A stretch of DNA of 6,312 nt from Lachnospiraceae bacterium UBA3772 (GCA_002371025.1 DFFQ01000197.1:1-6312); one strand, 5' to 3'; positions 1 to 6,206 are shown, counted from the first letter of the stretch. Numbers and translations: made by a program. The notes: a model not told the origin generated them from the sequence alone.

Positions 1-842
1 TAACTGGCTTTTCTGATAGTTTAATTAAAATAATAAATCCTATAATTTCAGAAATAGATTCTTTAATAGCTACTTCTGATGAAGGAAAAATCAGAAAAGA
101 TGGTATTAAGACTGTGATCATTGGTAAACCAAATGCTGGTAAATCATCTCTTTTAAATGCGCTCACAGGTGATGAAAGAGCTATAGTTACTGATATAGCC
201 GGTACTACTAGAGATATCATTGAAGAAACTGTCAGACTTGGTGATATAATTTTGCATCTTATTGATACTGCTGGTATTAGAAACACTGAGGATATTATTG
301 AAAAAATTGGTGTGGATAAAGCAAAAGCAATGGTTAATGATGCAGAGCTTGTACTCTATATACTCGATTCAACTTCTGAAATTGATGATGAGGATAAAGA
401 GATAATAAGTCTTTGTAGAAATAAGAAGACTATAGTACTACTTAATAAAGATGACTTAAGTAGTGATATTAAAATTTCAGAACATATTGTTCGTACTCTT
501 TTTTCGGAGGCAGAAAATGAATCAGTGCCCATTATCAAAACTTCAATGTTAAAGGGAAATGGTATTGAAGATTTAAAGTCAGCAGTTACCGATTTGTTTT
601 TAAATGGACAGCTTGTTCCAAAGCAGGAGCTGTATATTACTAATTTAAGGCACAAGAATCTTCTTCAAAAAACTCTGAATAGTTTAAAACTTGTAATTGA
701 TAGTATTGAAAAAGGGTTGTCTGAAGATTTTTATACAGTTGATCTTAATGATGCCTATGTAAGTTTAGGCGAAATAATAGGTGAAGAAGTTGGAGATGAT
801 CTTGTAGAGGAAATTTTCTCCAAGTTCTGTATGGGAAAATAA
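1..842 (+). CDS. mnmE: tRNA-modification GTPase MnmE (TrmE), 3' part; 5' end outside window
   Basis: MnmE works with MnmG to install the (carboxymethyl)aminomethyl group on U34 of tRNAs reading split codon boxes; it is a cytosolic, K+-activated dimeric GTPase. The open frame enters from the left edge (first whole codon at 3) and gives 279 residues, so roughly the first 180 of the usual ~455 are missing (the N-terminal folate-binding domain and part of the helical domain). Counting from base 3, the G motifs are all present: GKPNAGKS (41-48, including the Asn expected for K+ binding), GTTRD (67-71), DTAG (88-91) and NKDD (148-151), with TSMLKGNG as the G5 region. The protein ends in FCMGK, the family's C-terminal C(I/M)GK motif with the essential Cys. 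The GTG at 114 lies inside the G1 strand and is not the start. The gene is 3 nt from mnmG, consistent with co-transcription. Confidence 0.97.
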   Translation, partial: TGFSDSLIKIINPIISEIDSLIATSDEGKIRKDGIKTVIIGKPNAGKSSLLNALTGDERAIVTDIAGTTRDIIEETVRLGDIILHLIDTAGIRNTEDIIEKIGVDKAKAMVNDAELVLYILDSTSEIDDEDKEIISLCRNKKTIVLLNKDDLSSDIKISEHIVRTLFSEAENESVPIIKTSMLKGNGIEDLKSAVTDLFLNGQLVPKQELYITNLRHKNLLQKTLNSLKLVIDSIEKGLSEDFYTVDLNDAYVSLGEIIGEEVGDDLVEEIFSKFCMGK

Positions 843-845
843 ATT

Positions 846-2774
846 ATGTTAGATATTAGAGAAAAATATGATGTTGCCGTAATAGGTGCTGGCCATGCTG
901 GATGTGAAGCAGCTCTTGCTTGTGCCAGGTTAGGACTTGAAACTATTATATTTACAATGAGTGCTGACAATATAGCATTCATGCCATGTAATCCCCATAT
1001 TGGTGGGTCTTCCAAGGGACATCTTGTTAGAGAGATAGATGCTCTTGGCGGAGAGATGGGAAAAGTTATTGATAAAACTTTTTTACAATCCAAGATGCTC
1101 AATACTTCCAAAGGACCAGCTGTTCATTCACTTAGATGTCAGGCTGATAAGATGGAATATTCCAAAGAAATGAAAAGAGTTTTGGAGCATCAGGAACATC
1201 TTACAATTAAGCAGGCTGAAGTTTCTGAAATTATAGTAGAAGATTATAAGGTAGATAATTCTGAGGAAGAGTATAGCAAGAAGATTGTCGGAATCAAGAT
1301 TTTTTCTGGCATTATTTATGATGTTAAATCAGTTATTCTTTGTACTGGAACTTATCTTAAAAGCCGATGTCTTACAGGTGAAGCTATTACATACAGTGGT
1401 CCTAATGGTTTACAGCCTTCGAATCTTTTATCCCAGTCTCTTATAAATGCTGGTATTGAGCTTCGAAGATTTAAGACAGGTACACCTGCTCGTATGGATG
1501 GCAATTCTATTGATTTTTCAAAAATGTCGGAGCAGTTTGGTGACACACCTGTCATTCCTTTTTCTTTTGACACTGATCCAGAAGATGTTCAAAGACCTCA
1601 GGTATCTTGTTGGTTGACATATACTAATGAAAAAACACATGAAATAATACGAAATAACATAGATAGATCACCTATATATGCTGGTATTATTGAAGGCATT
1701 GGTCCTAGATATTGCCCTTCTATTGAGGATAAAGTTGTTAAATTCCCTGATCATGAAAGACATCAGGTCTTTGTAGAACCTGAAGGTACATATACCAATG
1801 AAATGTATATTGATGGAATGAGTTCTTCTCTTCCTGAAGATGTACAGATTGCAATGTATAGAACTGTTCCTGGTTTGGAAAATTGTAAGATTGTTAAGAG
1901 TGCGTATGCAATTGAATATGACTGTCTTTGTCCAGGTCAATTAAATCCTACTTTAGAGATAAAAAATATCCATGGATTATTTAGTGCAGGCCAGTTTAAT
2001 GGAAGTAGTGGTTATGAAGAAGCTGCTGCGCAAGGTCTTTATGCCGGTATTAATGCTTCTATGCAGATTCTTGGTAAGCCTTACCTTTCTATTGATCGAT
2101 CAGAAGGTTATATTGGAGTTCTTGTTGATGATCTTGTAACAAAAGAAAACTTGGAGCCATATAGAATGATGACTTCCAGAGCAGAGTATCGTCTTTTGTT
2201 AAGACAGGATAATGCTGACATCAGACTTAGAAAGAAAGGTCATGATGTTGGTCTTATTAGTGATGAAAAATACAATAAACTTATCAATAAAATAGATAGC
2301 ATAAATTTGGAAGTTGAAAGATTAAAGAAAACTTCCGTTGGTGCTAATGCTACTATTCAGAAATTTATGGAGGAGAGCGGTAGCACACCATTAAAGACTG
2401 CGACTTCTCTTGCAGAACTTTTATGTAGACCAGAGTTTTCATATGAAAAATTGGCCCCTATCGATTCTGATAGACCTTCATTAACTAAAGATATTATTGA
2501 ACAGGTTGAGATAACTATTAGATATGAAGGATACATTAATAGGCAGGAAAGACAAGTTGAACAATTTAAAAAACTTGAAAAAAGATTAATTCCTGCTGAT
2601 ATAGATTATGATGATGTCTCTAGTTTAAGACTTGAAGCTAGACAAAAATTAAAGAAATTTAGACCAGCTAATATAGGACAGGCTTCAAGAATAGGTGGAG
2701 TTAATCCTGCTGATGTATCTGTTTTATTAATATATCTAGATACTTTGAATAGAGGAAATAATGATGAGAGATAA
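846..2774 (+). CDS. mnmG: tRNA uridine-5-carboxymethylaminomethyl modification enzyme MnmG (GidA)
   Basis: MnmG is the FAD- and NADH-dependent partner of MnmE in wobble-uridine (U34) modification of tRNA. The product has 642 residues, close to the E. coli length of 629, and looks full length. Visible marks are the N-terminal dinucleotide-binding motif GAGHAG (14-19), [20 protein letters not shown] with Cys48 (equivalent to E. coli Cys47), KGPAVHSLR, the second conserved Cys at residue 290 in [28 protein letters not shown] (382-398), the [14 protein letters not shown] block and a C-terminal [10 protein letters not shown] that belongs to the MnmE-contacting tail. The ATG at 846 fits the family N-terminus. 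Its ribosome site is weak (GGGA at 833-836, inside the end of mnmE), so translation is probably coupled to mnmE. Codons are rich in NNT, unlike the par genes downstream. The last 14 bases overlap the annotated start of rsmG. Confidence 0.98.
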   Translation: MLDIREKYDVAVIGAGHAGCEAALACARLGLETIIFTMSADNIAFMPCNPHIGGSSKGHLVREIDALGGEMGKVIDKTFLQSKMLNTSKGPAVHSLRCQADKMEYSKEMKRVLEHQEHLTIKQAEVSEIIVEDYKVDNSEEEYSKKIVGIKIFSGIIYDVKSVILCTGTYLKSRCLTGEAITYSGPNGLQPSNLLSQSLINAGIELRRFKTGTPARMDGNSIDFSKMSEQFGDTPVIPFSFDTDPEDVQRPQVSCWLTYTNEKTHEIIRNNIDRSPIYAGIIEGIGPRYCPSIEDKVVKFPDHERHQVFVEPEGTYTNEMYIDGMSSSLPEDVQIAMYRTVPGLENCKIVKSAYAIEYDCLCPGQLNPTLEIKNIHGLFSAGQFNGSSGYEEAAAQGLYAGINASMQILGKPYLSIDRSEGYIGVLVDDLVTKENLEPYRMMTSRAEYRLLLRQDNADIRLRKKGHDVGLISDEKYNKLINKIDSINLEVERLKKTSVGANATIQKFMEESGSTPLKTATSLAELLCRPEFSYEKLAPIDSDRPSLTKDIIEQVEITIRYEGYINRQERQVEQFKKLEKRLIPADIDYDDVSSLRLEARQKLKKFRPANIGQASRIGGVNPADVSVLLIYLDTLNRGNNDER

Positions 2775-3501
2775 ATATGCAAGTATGATTGCTGATTTGA
2801 ATACTTTTGGTGTTGAGATTAGTGATAAACAACTTCAACAGTTCAATACATATTATGAATTACTTGTAAAATGGAATGAAGTTATGAATCTGACTGCCAT
2901 TACAGACTTTGAAGATGTATGTAAATTACATTTCGTCGATAGTATTTCAGCATGTCAGTTTTTTGATTTTTCTTCAGATGATTATTCACTCATAGATATT
3001 GGAACTGGTGCTGGCTTTCCAGGTATTCCTCTTAAGATAGTTTTTCCAAATCTTAGGATCACTTTATTTGATTCTTTAAATAAAAGATTAAATTTCCTAA
3101 ATGAAGTTATTGATAAACTTGATCTTAATGATCAAGGATCTATAGTTACTCTTCATGGTAGAGCAGAAGATTTTGCTTCAACTAAAAAAGATTCATTGAG
3201 AGAGACTTTTGATATTGCCGTTTCTCGTGCAGTAGCTAATATGTCAACTCTATGTGAATATTGTCTTCCTTATGTGAAGGTAGGAGGAAATTTTATAGCT
3301 TTTAAAAGTGAGAAAGCTTCTGAGGAGTTAGGTAAGGCTAAAGGTGCTATTCATTTACTTGGTGGTAAGCTTTCAAGTTCTAATGAATTTATTCTTCCGG
3401 ATTCTGACTATAGTAGAACAATATGTATTGTAAATAAAGTAGAACCTACCTCAAAAAAATATCCACGTAAAGCTGGTGTTCCATCAAAAAGTCCGCTTTA
3501 A
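2761..3501 (+). CDS. rsmG: 16S rRNA (guanine527-N7)-methyltransferase RsmG (GidB)
   Basis: RsmG transfers a methyl group from S-adenosylmethionine to N7 of G527 in the 530 loop of 16S rRNA; loss in other bacteria gives low-level streptomycin resistance. The 246 residues match the Gram-positive family length (about 240). Seen in order: [11 protein letters not shown] (37-47), KLHFVDS (55-61), the SAM-binding loop [14 protein letters not shown] (79-92), the [12 protein letters not shown] segment, GRAED (133-137), VSRAVAN (154-160) and FKSEK (181-185). The start is ATGATG at 2761/2764: GAGG at 2752-2755 sits 5 nt before the first ATG and 8 nt before the second, so 2764 (245 residues) is equally credible. 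The overlap with mnmG suggests translational coupling. By my hand count of Ala/Thr/Gly/Val/Pro codons, 36 end in T and 21 in A, the reverse of parA. Confidence 0.97.
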   Translation: MMRDKYASMIADLNTFGVEISDKQLQQFNTYYELLVKWNEVMNLTAITDFEDVCKLHFVDSISACQFFDFSSDDYSLIDIGTGAGFPGIPLKIVFPNLRITLFDSLNKRLNFLNEVIDKLDLNDQGSIVTLHGRAEDFASTKKDSLRETFDIAVSRAVANMSTLCEYCLPYVKVGGNFIAFKSEKASEELGKAKGAIHLLGGKLSSSNEFILPDSDYSRTICIVNKVEPTSKKYPRKAGVPSKSPL

Positions 3502-3535
3502 TATATCTTGTGTTTAACTTTTATTTGTTATTAAA

Positions 3536-3551
3536 TGTTTCACGTGAAACA
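3536..3551. promoter_or_regulatory. parS: parS site 1 (ParB/Spo0J binding palindrome)
   Basis: TGTTTCACGTGAAACA is a perfect 16-bp palindrome that fits the Firmicutes parS consensus TGTTNCACGTGAAACA at every position. ParB binds parS, uses CTP to close as a clamp and slides away to form the partition complex. The palindrome extends two more base pairs on each side (20 bp, 3534-3553). It starts 35 nt after the rsmG stop and lies about 290 nt upstream of parA, so ParB bound here could also influence the par operon; that regulatory effect is inference. Confidence 0.96.
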
Positions 3552-3584
3552 TTAATATTTTAATTTGTTTATTATACAAAAAAT

Positions 3585-3600
3585 TGTTTCACGTGAAACA
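3585..3600. promoter_or_regulatory. parS: parS site 2 (ParB/Spo0J binding palindrome)
   Basis: A second copy identical in all 16 bases to site 1, on a 49-bp centre-to-centre spacing (33 bp between the sites, only two of them G or C). The palindrome does not extend beyond 16 bp here. A partial repeat, TTGAAACA (3601-3608), follows at once. Two intact sites this close make a strong local ParB loading point next to parAB. Confidence 0.96.
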
Positions 3601-3612
3601 TTGAAACACAAA

Positions 3613-3690
3613 ATCTAGTATAAATAACTGTGAAACATTAATCCGTGCAAGTAATTGTGTAATTAAGTCAGAAAATTATTCATACTAGAT
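3613..3690. repeat. Imperfect inverted repeat, 15-nt arms, 48-nt loop
   Basis: The left arm ATCTAGTATAAATAA (3613-3627) and right arm TTATTCATACTAGAT (3676-3690) are reverse complements at 14 of 15 positions. The loop contains the parS half-site repeat and a small TAATT-gtgt-AATTA palindrome (3652-3665). A further 7-nt pair, AATAACT (3624-3630 region) with AGTTATT (3693-3699), offers an alternative fold. There is no T tract after it, so it is not a rho-independent terminator. Its function is unknown; it may be a protein-binding site, an origin-type element or a decayed mobile repeat. Confidence 0.6.
3630..3642 (+). repeat. parS half-site repeat (13-nt direct repeat of site 1 right arm)
   Basis: GTGAAACATTAAT at 3630-3642 repeats exactly the right half of parS site 1 plus its flank (3544-3556). 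The left half does not match parS (about 1 of 8 bases), so this is not a full binding site. With TTGAAACA at 3601-3608 it looks like the remains of duplicated parS copies, although chance similarity in AT-rich DNA cannot be excluded for the shorter one. Confidence 0.6.
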
Positions 3691-3722
3691 GTAGTTATTC
3701 AAAATAGTAAATGCTAAAAATA

Positions 3723-3766
3723 ACTTATTTCGAATTATTTTTTTAGGATAAAAGAGAAAAATAAGT
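3723..3766. repeat. Short inverted repeat upstream of parA
   Basis: ACTTATTT (3723-3730) and AAATAAGT (3759-3766) are perfect 8-nt reverse complements around a 28-nt loop that includes an eight-T run. The repeat lies just upstream of the candidate parA promoter. The arms hold only one G-C pair, so an RNA hairpin would be weak; an operator-like role is possible but unproven. Confidence 0.35.
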
Positions 3767-3804
3767 AAGTTTTATAAAATGTATCAACCGCAAAAACTAA
3801 TTTG

Positions 3805-3813
3805 TGATAAAAT
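3805..3813 (+). promoter_or_regulatory. Candidate extended -10 promoter for parAB
   Basis: TGATAAAAT reads as TG-n-TAAAAT, an extended -10 element matching TATAAT at 5 of 6. Transcription would start near 3820, giving a leader of about 23 nt with the ribosome site inside it. The -35 is poor (best is TCAACC at 3784-3789, 3 of 6 with an 18-nt spacer), as is tolerated for extended -10 promoters. TATAAA at 3773-3778 is a weaker alternative. A promoter is expected here because the upstream gap is 341 bp. Confidence 0.4.
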
Positions 3814-3833
3814 CATATTAGTGTTTAAATTGT

Positions 3834-3840
3834 GGAGGAG
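3834..3840 (+). promoter_or_regulatory. Ribosome binding site of parA
   Basis: GGAGGAG ends 2 nt before the ATG at 3843; the GGAGG core (3834-3838) is 4 nt from it. It is a strong, slightly close Shine-Dalgarno sequence and fixes the parA start. Confidence 0.85.
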
Positions 3841-3842
3841 AA

Positions 3843-4607
3843 ATGGGTAGAGTAATAGCGATAGCAAACCAAAAGGGAGGAGTCGGTAAAACAACGACTT
3901 CTATTAATTTGTCTGCAGCTCTGGCAGAAAAAGGAAAAAGAGTCTTAGTAATTGATACAGATCCACAGGGAAATACAACAAGCGGATTTGGCCTTGATAA
4001 GAATGAGTTAGAAAATACTATCTATGAGTTAATGATTGGAGAGTGTGATACAGAGGAAGCTATCCATAAAGAAATCTTTGAGAGAATAGATATTATTCCA
4101 TCTAATGTAAATCTAGCAGCAGTAGAAATTGAGCTAATCGATGCTGATCAAAAAGAATATATCTTAAGAGAAGCAATCAGTAAAGTTAAAGGTAACTACG
4201 ATTTTATTGTTATAGATTGTCCGCCTTCACTCAGCATGCTGACAATTAATGCTATGACTACAGCTAATACTGTATTAGTACCAATTCAATGTGAGTATTA
4301 TGCTCTGGAAGGACTTAGTCAGTTAGTACATACAGTAAATCTTGTAAAAGAAAGACTGAATCCAGAACTTGAAATGGAAGGCGTTGTCTTCACAATGTTT
4401 GATTCAAGAACAAACCTTTCTCTTCAGGTAGTAGAAAATGTTAAGGAGCATATACAGGAAAATGTGTATAAGACAATAATTCCAAGAAACATAAGATTAG
4501 CAGAAGCTCCAAGCTATGGCCTACCTATAAATATATATGAGCCAAAGTCTGCAGGTGCAGAAGCTTATAGACTCCTAGCTGATGAAGTAGTAGAGAGAAA
4601 GTTTTGA
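3843..4607 (+). CDS. parA: Chromosome-partitioning ATPase ParA (Soj)
   Basis: ParA/Soj is a deviant-Walker ATPase that dimerises with ATP, binds nucleoid DNA non-specifically and is stimulated by ParB; in B. subtilis it also controls DnaA. The 254 residues match Soj (253), with matching numbering of key residues: deviant Walker A KGGVGKTT (11-18, with Gly12 and Lys16), the Walker A' segment VIDTDPQGN with Asp40 (36-44), Walker B IVIDCPP with Asp125 (122-128), and the two DNA-contact arginines at 189 (FDSR) and 218 (in PRNIRLAEAPS). It is therefore a short, chromosomal-type ParA lacking an N-terminal HTH, so it should not repress its own promoter the way plasmid type Ia ParA does. It is followed after 45 nt by parB. 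Codons favour NNA (47 NNA to 23 NNT in five four-fold families by hand count). Confidence 0.98.
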   Translation: MGRVIAIANQKGGVGKTTTSINLSAALAEKGKRVLVIDTDPQGNTTSGFGLDKNELENTIYELMIGECDTEEAIHKEIFERIDIIPSNVNLAAVEIELIDADQKEYILREAISKVKGNYDFIVIDCPPSLSMLTINAMTTANTVLVPIQCEYYALEGLSQLVHTVNLVKERLNPELEMEGVVFTMFDSRTNLSLQVVENVKEHIQENVYKTIIPRNIRLAEAPSYGLPINIYEPKSAGAEAYRLLADEVVERKF

Positions 4608-4642
4608 TTGGGATGAGTAATATCATTTAAAAGATTAATGTT

Positions 4643-4649
4643 GGAGGAG
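4643..4649 (+). promoter_or_regulatory. Ribosome binding site of parB (decides the start)
   Basis: GGAGGAG lies between an in-frame ATG at 4638 and the ATG at 4653, with the GGAGG core 5 nt before 4653. It can only serve the 4653 start. The upstream ATG at 4638 has no such site before it. Confidence 0.9.
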
Positions 4650-4652
4650 ACA

Positions 4653-5552
4653 ATGGCAGTTAAAAATGCAAAAAGAGGTCTCGGGAAGGGCCTTGACACC
4701 TTAATTCCTACGAAGGTAAGTACAACAAAGGAAGTAAAAATTGAAGAAAAACATATTGAAGGCCAGATAGTTAATCTGAGTACTACAAAAATAGAACCAA
4801 ATAAGAACCAGCCAAGAAGAACTTTTGATGAGGATGCTCTTTTAGAGTTGGCTGATTCAATCAAGCAGCATGGAATGATAAATCCACTTATTGTAACACC
4901 AAGAAAAAATGGTGGTTACATGATAGTAGCCGGAGAGAGAAGATGGCGTGCTGCAAAAAAATTAGAGTTAAAAGAAGTACCTGTAATAATCAAAGATCTT
5001 TCAGATGAAGAGATCGCTGAGCTATCAATCATTGATAACTTACAGAGAGAAGATATCAATTCTATCGATGAGGCATTTGCATTTAAGCAGCTTATTGATG
5101 CGTATTCATATACCCAGGATCAGTTAGCTGCTATAGTTTCAAAAAGTAGAGTATATGTAACAAATTCTCTTAGATTATTGAAATTATGTAGCAGAGTTCA
5201 GGAAATGGTAATTCAGGAACTGATATCTACAGGCCATGCAAGAGCACTTATCTCAATAGAAGATCCCAAGGAACAGGCAGAGATAGCTCAAAAAGTATTT
5301 GATGAAAACTTAAGCGTTAGAGAAACAGAAAAGCTTGTTAAGGGATTAGGAAAAACTTCCAAGAAAAAAGTAGCTAAGACTAATCCAAGCATTGAGGCTG
5401 TATATAGTGATGTTGCAGAAAAATGTAAACAGGCCCTTGGAACAAAGGTAGAGATTTCATCTAAAGGTGATGGAGTTGGTCTTATTCAGATTGAGTTTTA
5501 TAACAATGATGATCTAGAAAAAATCATTGGAAGAATATGTAAAGAAAACTAA
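4653..5552 (+). CDS. parB: Chromosome-partitioning protein ParB (Spo0J), CTP-dependent DNA clamp
   Basis: ParB binds parS, closes as a CTP-dependent sliding clamp, recruits SMC and stimulates ParA. From the 4653 start it has 299 residues (B. subtilis Spo0J has about 282). Domains: an N-terminal ParA-contact segment KRGLGKGLDTLI (7-18); the CTP-binding N domain with NKNQPRRTF (50-58), GERRWRAA (94-101) and IDNLQREDIN (127-136); a helix-turn-helix for parS at about 154-178 (TQDQLAAIVSKSRVYVTNSL); then a charged linker and a C-terminal dimerisation domain (about 245-299). The usual ENLQRE motif reads DNLQRE here, placing Asp128 where Spo0J has Glu111. The ATG at 4638 would add MLEET but ignores the ribosome site. 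The cognate parS pair is at 3536-3600. DUF4446 follows after 21 nt, probably in the same operon. Confidence 0.97.
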   Translation: MAVKNAKRGLGKGLDTLIPTKVSTTKEVKIEEKHIEGQIVNLSTTKIEPNKNQPRRTFDEDALLELADSIKQHGMINPLIVTPRKNGGYMIVAGERRWRAAKKLELKEVPVIIKDLSDEEIAELSIIDNLQREDINSIDEAFAFKQLIDAYSYTQDQLAAIVSKSRVYVTNSLRLLKLCSRVQEMVIQELISTGHARALISIEDPKEQAEIAQKVFDENLSVRETEKLVKGLGKTSKKKVAKTNPSIEAVYSDVAEKCKQALGTKVEISSKGDGVGLIQIEFYNNDDLEKIIGRICKEN

Positions 5553-5573
5553 ATACATAGTCGGGGGACAATA

Positions 5574-6095
5574 ATGGAAAGCAATATATTCAGTGCATTA
5601 GGAATGGCAGGTTTAGATCCAGCGATATTATTCCTGGTGTTATTAGTTCTTTTGATCGGAGCATTTGTAATCATTATTCTTCAAGGGAAAAGACTTAAGA
5701 ATCTGGAAAGAAAGTATTCCAAGTTCATGCAGGGAAAAGAAGCGGAATCTTTGGAAGAAGAAATTGTGGGTCTGTTCCATGACAACAGAATGATCAGAAG
5801 TGAAAACGAAAAAAATAGGAAAGACATTATAAATATAAATAAAAGGCTTAATAATTCTTTCCAGAAAATTGGATTAGAGAAATATGATGCATTTAGCCAG
5901 AATGGTGGTAAACTAAGTTTTGCGCTTTGCATGCTGGATGAAAATGATAATGGATTTCTTTTAAATTCAGTTCACAATTCAGATGGAATGAACTATTCTT
6001 ATTCAAAAGAAATAAAAGCAGGAATATCTGATGTAGAATTAAGCAAAGATGAAAAAAGAGCATTAGATAAAGCATTAGAAAGTACAAACAGATAA
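5574..6095 (+). CDS. DUF4446 family membrane-anchored protein
   Basis: Function unknown. The 173 residues start with a short polar segment, then one hydrophobic helix (about 17-36, AILFLVLLVLLIGAFVIII) followed by basic residues (KRLK, RK), which suggests an N-out, C-in anchor. Residues about 40-95 are charged and heptad-like, probably coiled coil. The C-terminal domain carries the DUF4446 signature as I recall it: FQKIGLEKYDAF (96-107), GGKLSFALCMLDENDNGF (111-128), LNSVHNSDG (130-138) and LSKDEKRALDKAL near the end. DUF4446 genes often sit behind parB in Clostridia and Bacilli, hinting at a link between segregation and the membrane, but no role is established to my knowledge. The ribosome site GGGGG (5563-5567), 6 nt from ATG, has a G in place of the usual central A. 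Confidence 0.88.
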   Translation: MESNIFSALGMAGLDPAILFLVLLVLLIGAFVIIILQGKRLKNLERKYSKFMQGKEAESLEEEIVGLFHDNRMIRSENEKNRKDIININKRLNNSFQKIGLEKYDAFSQNGGKLSFALCMLDENDNGFLLNSVHNSDGMNYSYSKEIKAGISDVELSKDEKRALDKALESTNR

Positions 6096-6106
6096 TACAA
6101 TAACAA

Positions 6107-6133
6107 ATGATATTTTTAAAATAAAGGTATCAT
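6107..6133 (+). repeat. AT-rich stem-loop after the DUF4446 gene
   Basis: ATGATATTTTTA (6107-6118) pairs with TAAAGGTATCAT (6122-6133) over 12 bp, including two adjacent G-U pairs, around an AAA loop. It begins 11 nt after the DUF4446 stop. No T run follows (CAAAAAGC), so it is not a standard terminator on this strand. It may stabilise the 3' end of the par transcript or attenuate it weakly; with one G-C pair the fold would be marginal. Confidence 0.45.
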
Positions 6134-6147
6134 CAAAAAGCTAGGTA

Positions 6148-6182
6148 AAGATATCAACTCTATAAGAATAAAAGGATATCTT
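6148..6182 (+). repeat. Inverted repeat in the serS leader
   Basis: AAGATATC (6148-6155) and GATATCTT (6175-6182) are perfect 8-nt reverse complements with a 19-nt loop; each contains the self-complementary GATATC. The repeat lies 17 nt before the serS ribosome site and encloses TATAAG (6161-6166), a weak -10-like sequence without a convincing -35. Operator or leader hairpin are both possible. Confidence 0.35.
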
Positions 6183-6199
6183 CAAATAAATAATAACTT

Positions 6200-6206
6200 G
6201 GAGGAG
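6200..6206 (+). promoter_or_regulatory. Ribosome binding site of serS
   Basis: GGAGGAG, with its GGAGG core 8 nt before the ATG at 6213, in the same TTGGAGGAGA context as the parB site. It fixes the serS start. Confidence 0.85.

Larger units (their letters stand above)
3502..3842. other. 341-bp AT-rich non-coding region with parS sites between rsmG and parA
   Basis: No credible gene is present on either strand. My hand count gives 75 G+C of 341 (22%). The region holds two perfect parS palindromes, half-site copies of them, a 15-bp inverted repeat with a 48-nt loop, an 8-bp inverted repeat and a likely parA promoter. Bacillus subtilis carries noc at this point of the gene order; here there is none, and no Noc-type site (a CCCGGG-centred palindrome) is seen. 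No GC-rich hairpin plus T tract follows rsmG, so where the mnmE operon transcript ends is unclear. Near-DnaA boxes are discussed in the findings. The region probably serves as a ParB loading centre and the par promoter region. Confidence 0.85.

Noticed and set aside
114..842. A separate 242-residue GTPase gene starting at GTG 114
   Set aside because: The same frame is open to the left edge and encodes normal MnmE sequence before the GTG; the codon lies within the G1 beta strand and has no ribosome site.
356..1940. Minus-strand open frames at 356-655, 755-1111, 1352-1573 and 1668-1940
   Set aside because: They lie opposite strongly conserved mnmE and mnmG coding sequence, have no family resemblance and no convincing start sites.
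2752..2774. mnmG/rsmG overlap as a frameshift or fusion signal
   Set aside because: Both proteins are complete with normal ends; a short overlap with a GAGG site is ordinary translational coupling.
3536..3642. CRISPR-like repeat array
   Set aside because: There are only two full repeats, they are perfect parS palindromes, and the spacing to the partial copies is irregular.
3502..3842. A missed or decayed noc gene between rsmG and parA
   Set aside because: All frames are closed by frequent stops, no ParB-like motif remains, and 341 bp is too short for a gene of about 280 codons; absence of noc is normal in Clostridia.
4565..6087. Minus-strand open frames at 4565-4864, 5681-5932 and 5893-6087
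   Set aside because: They are shadows of parB and the DUF4446 gene; their Leu/Phe/Ser-rich translations are what A-rich sense codons give when read backwards.
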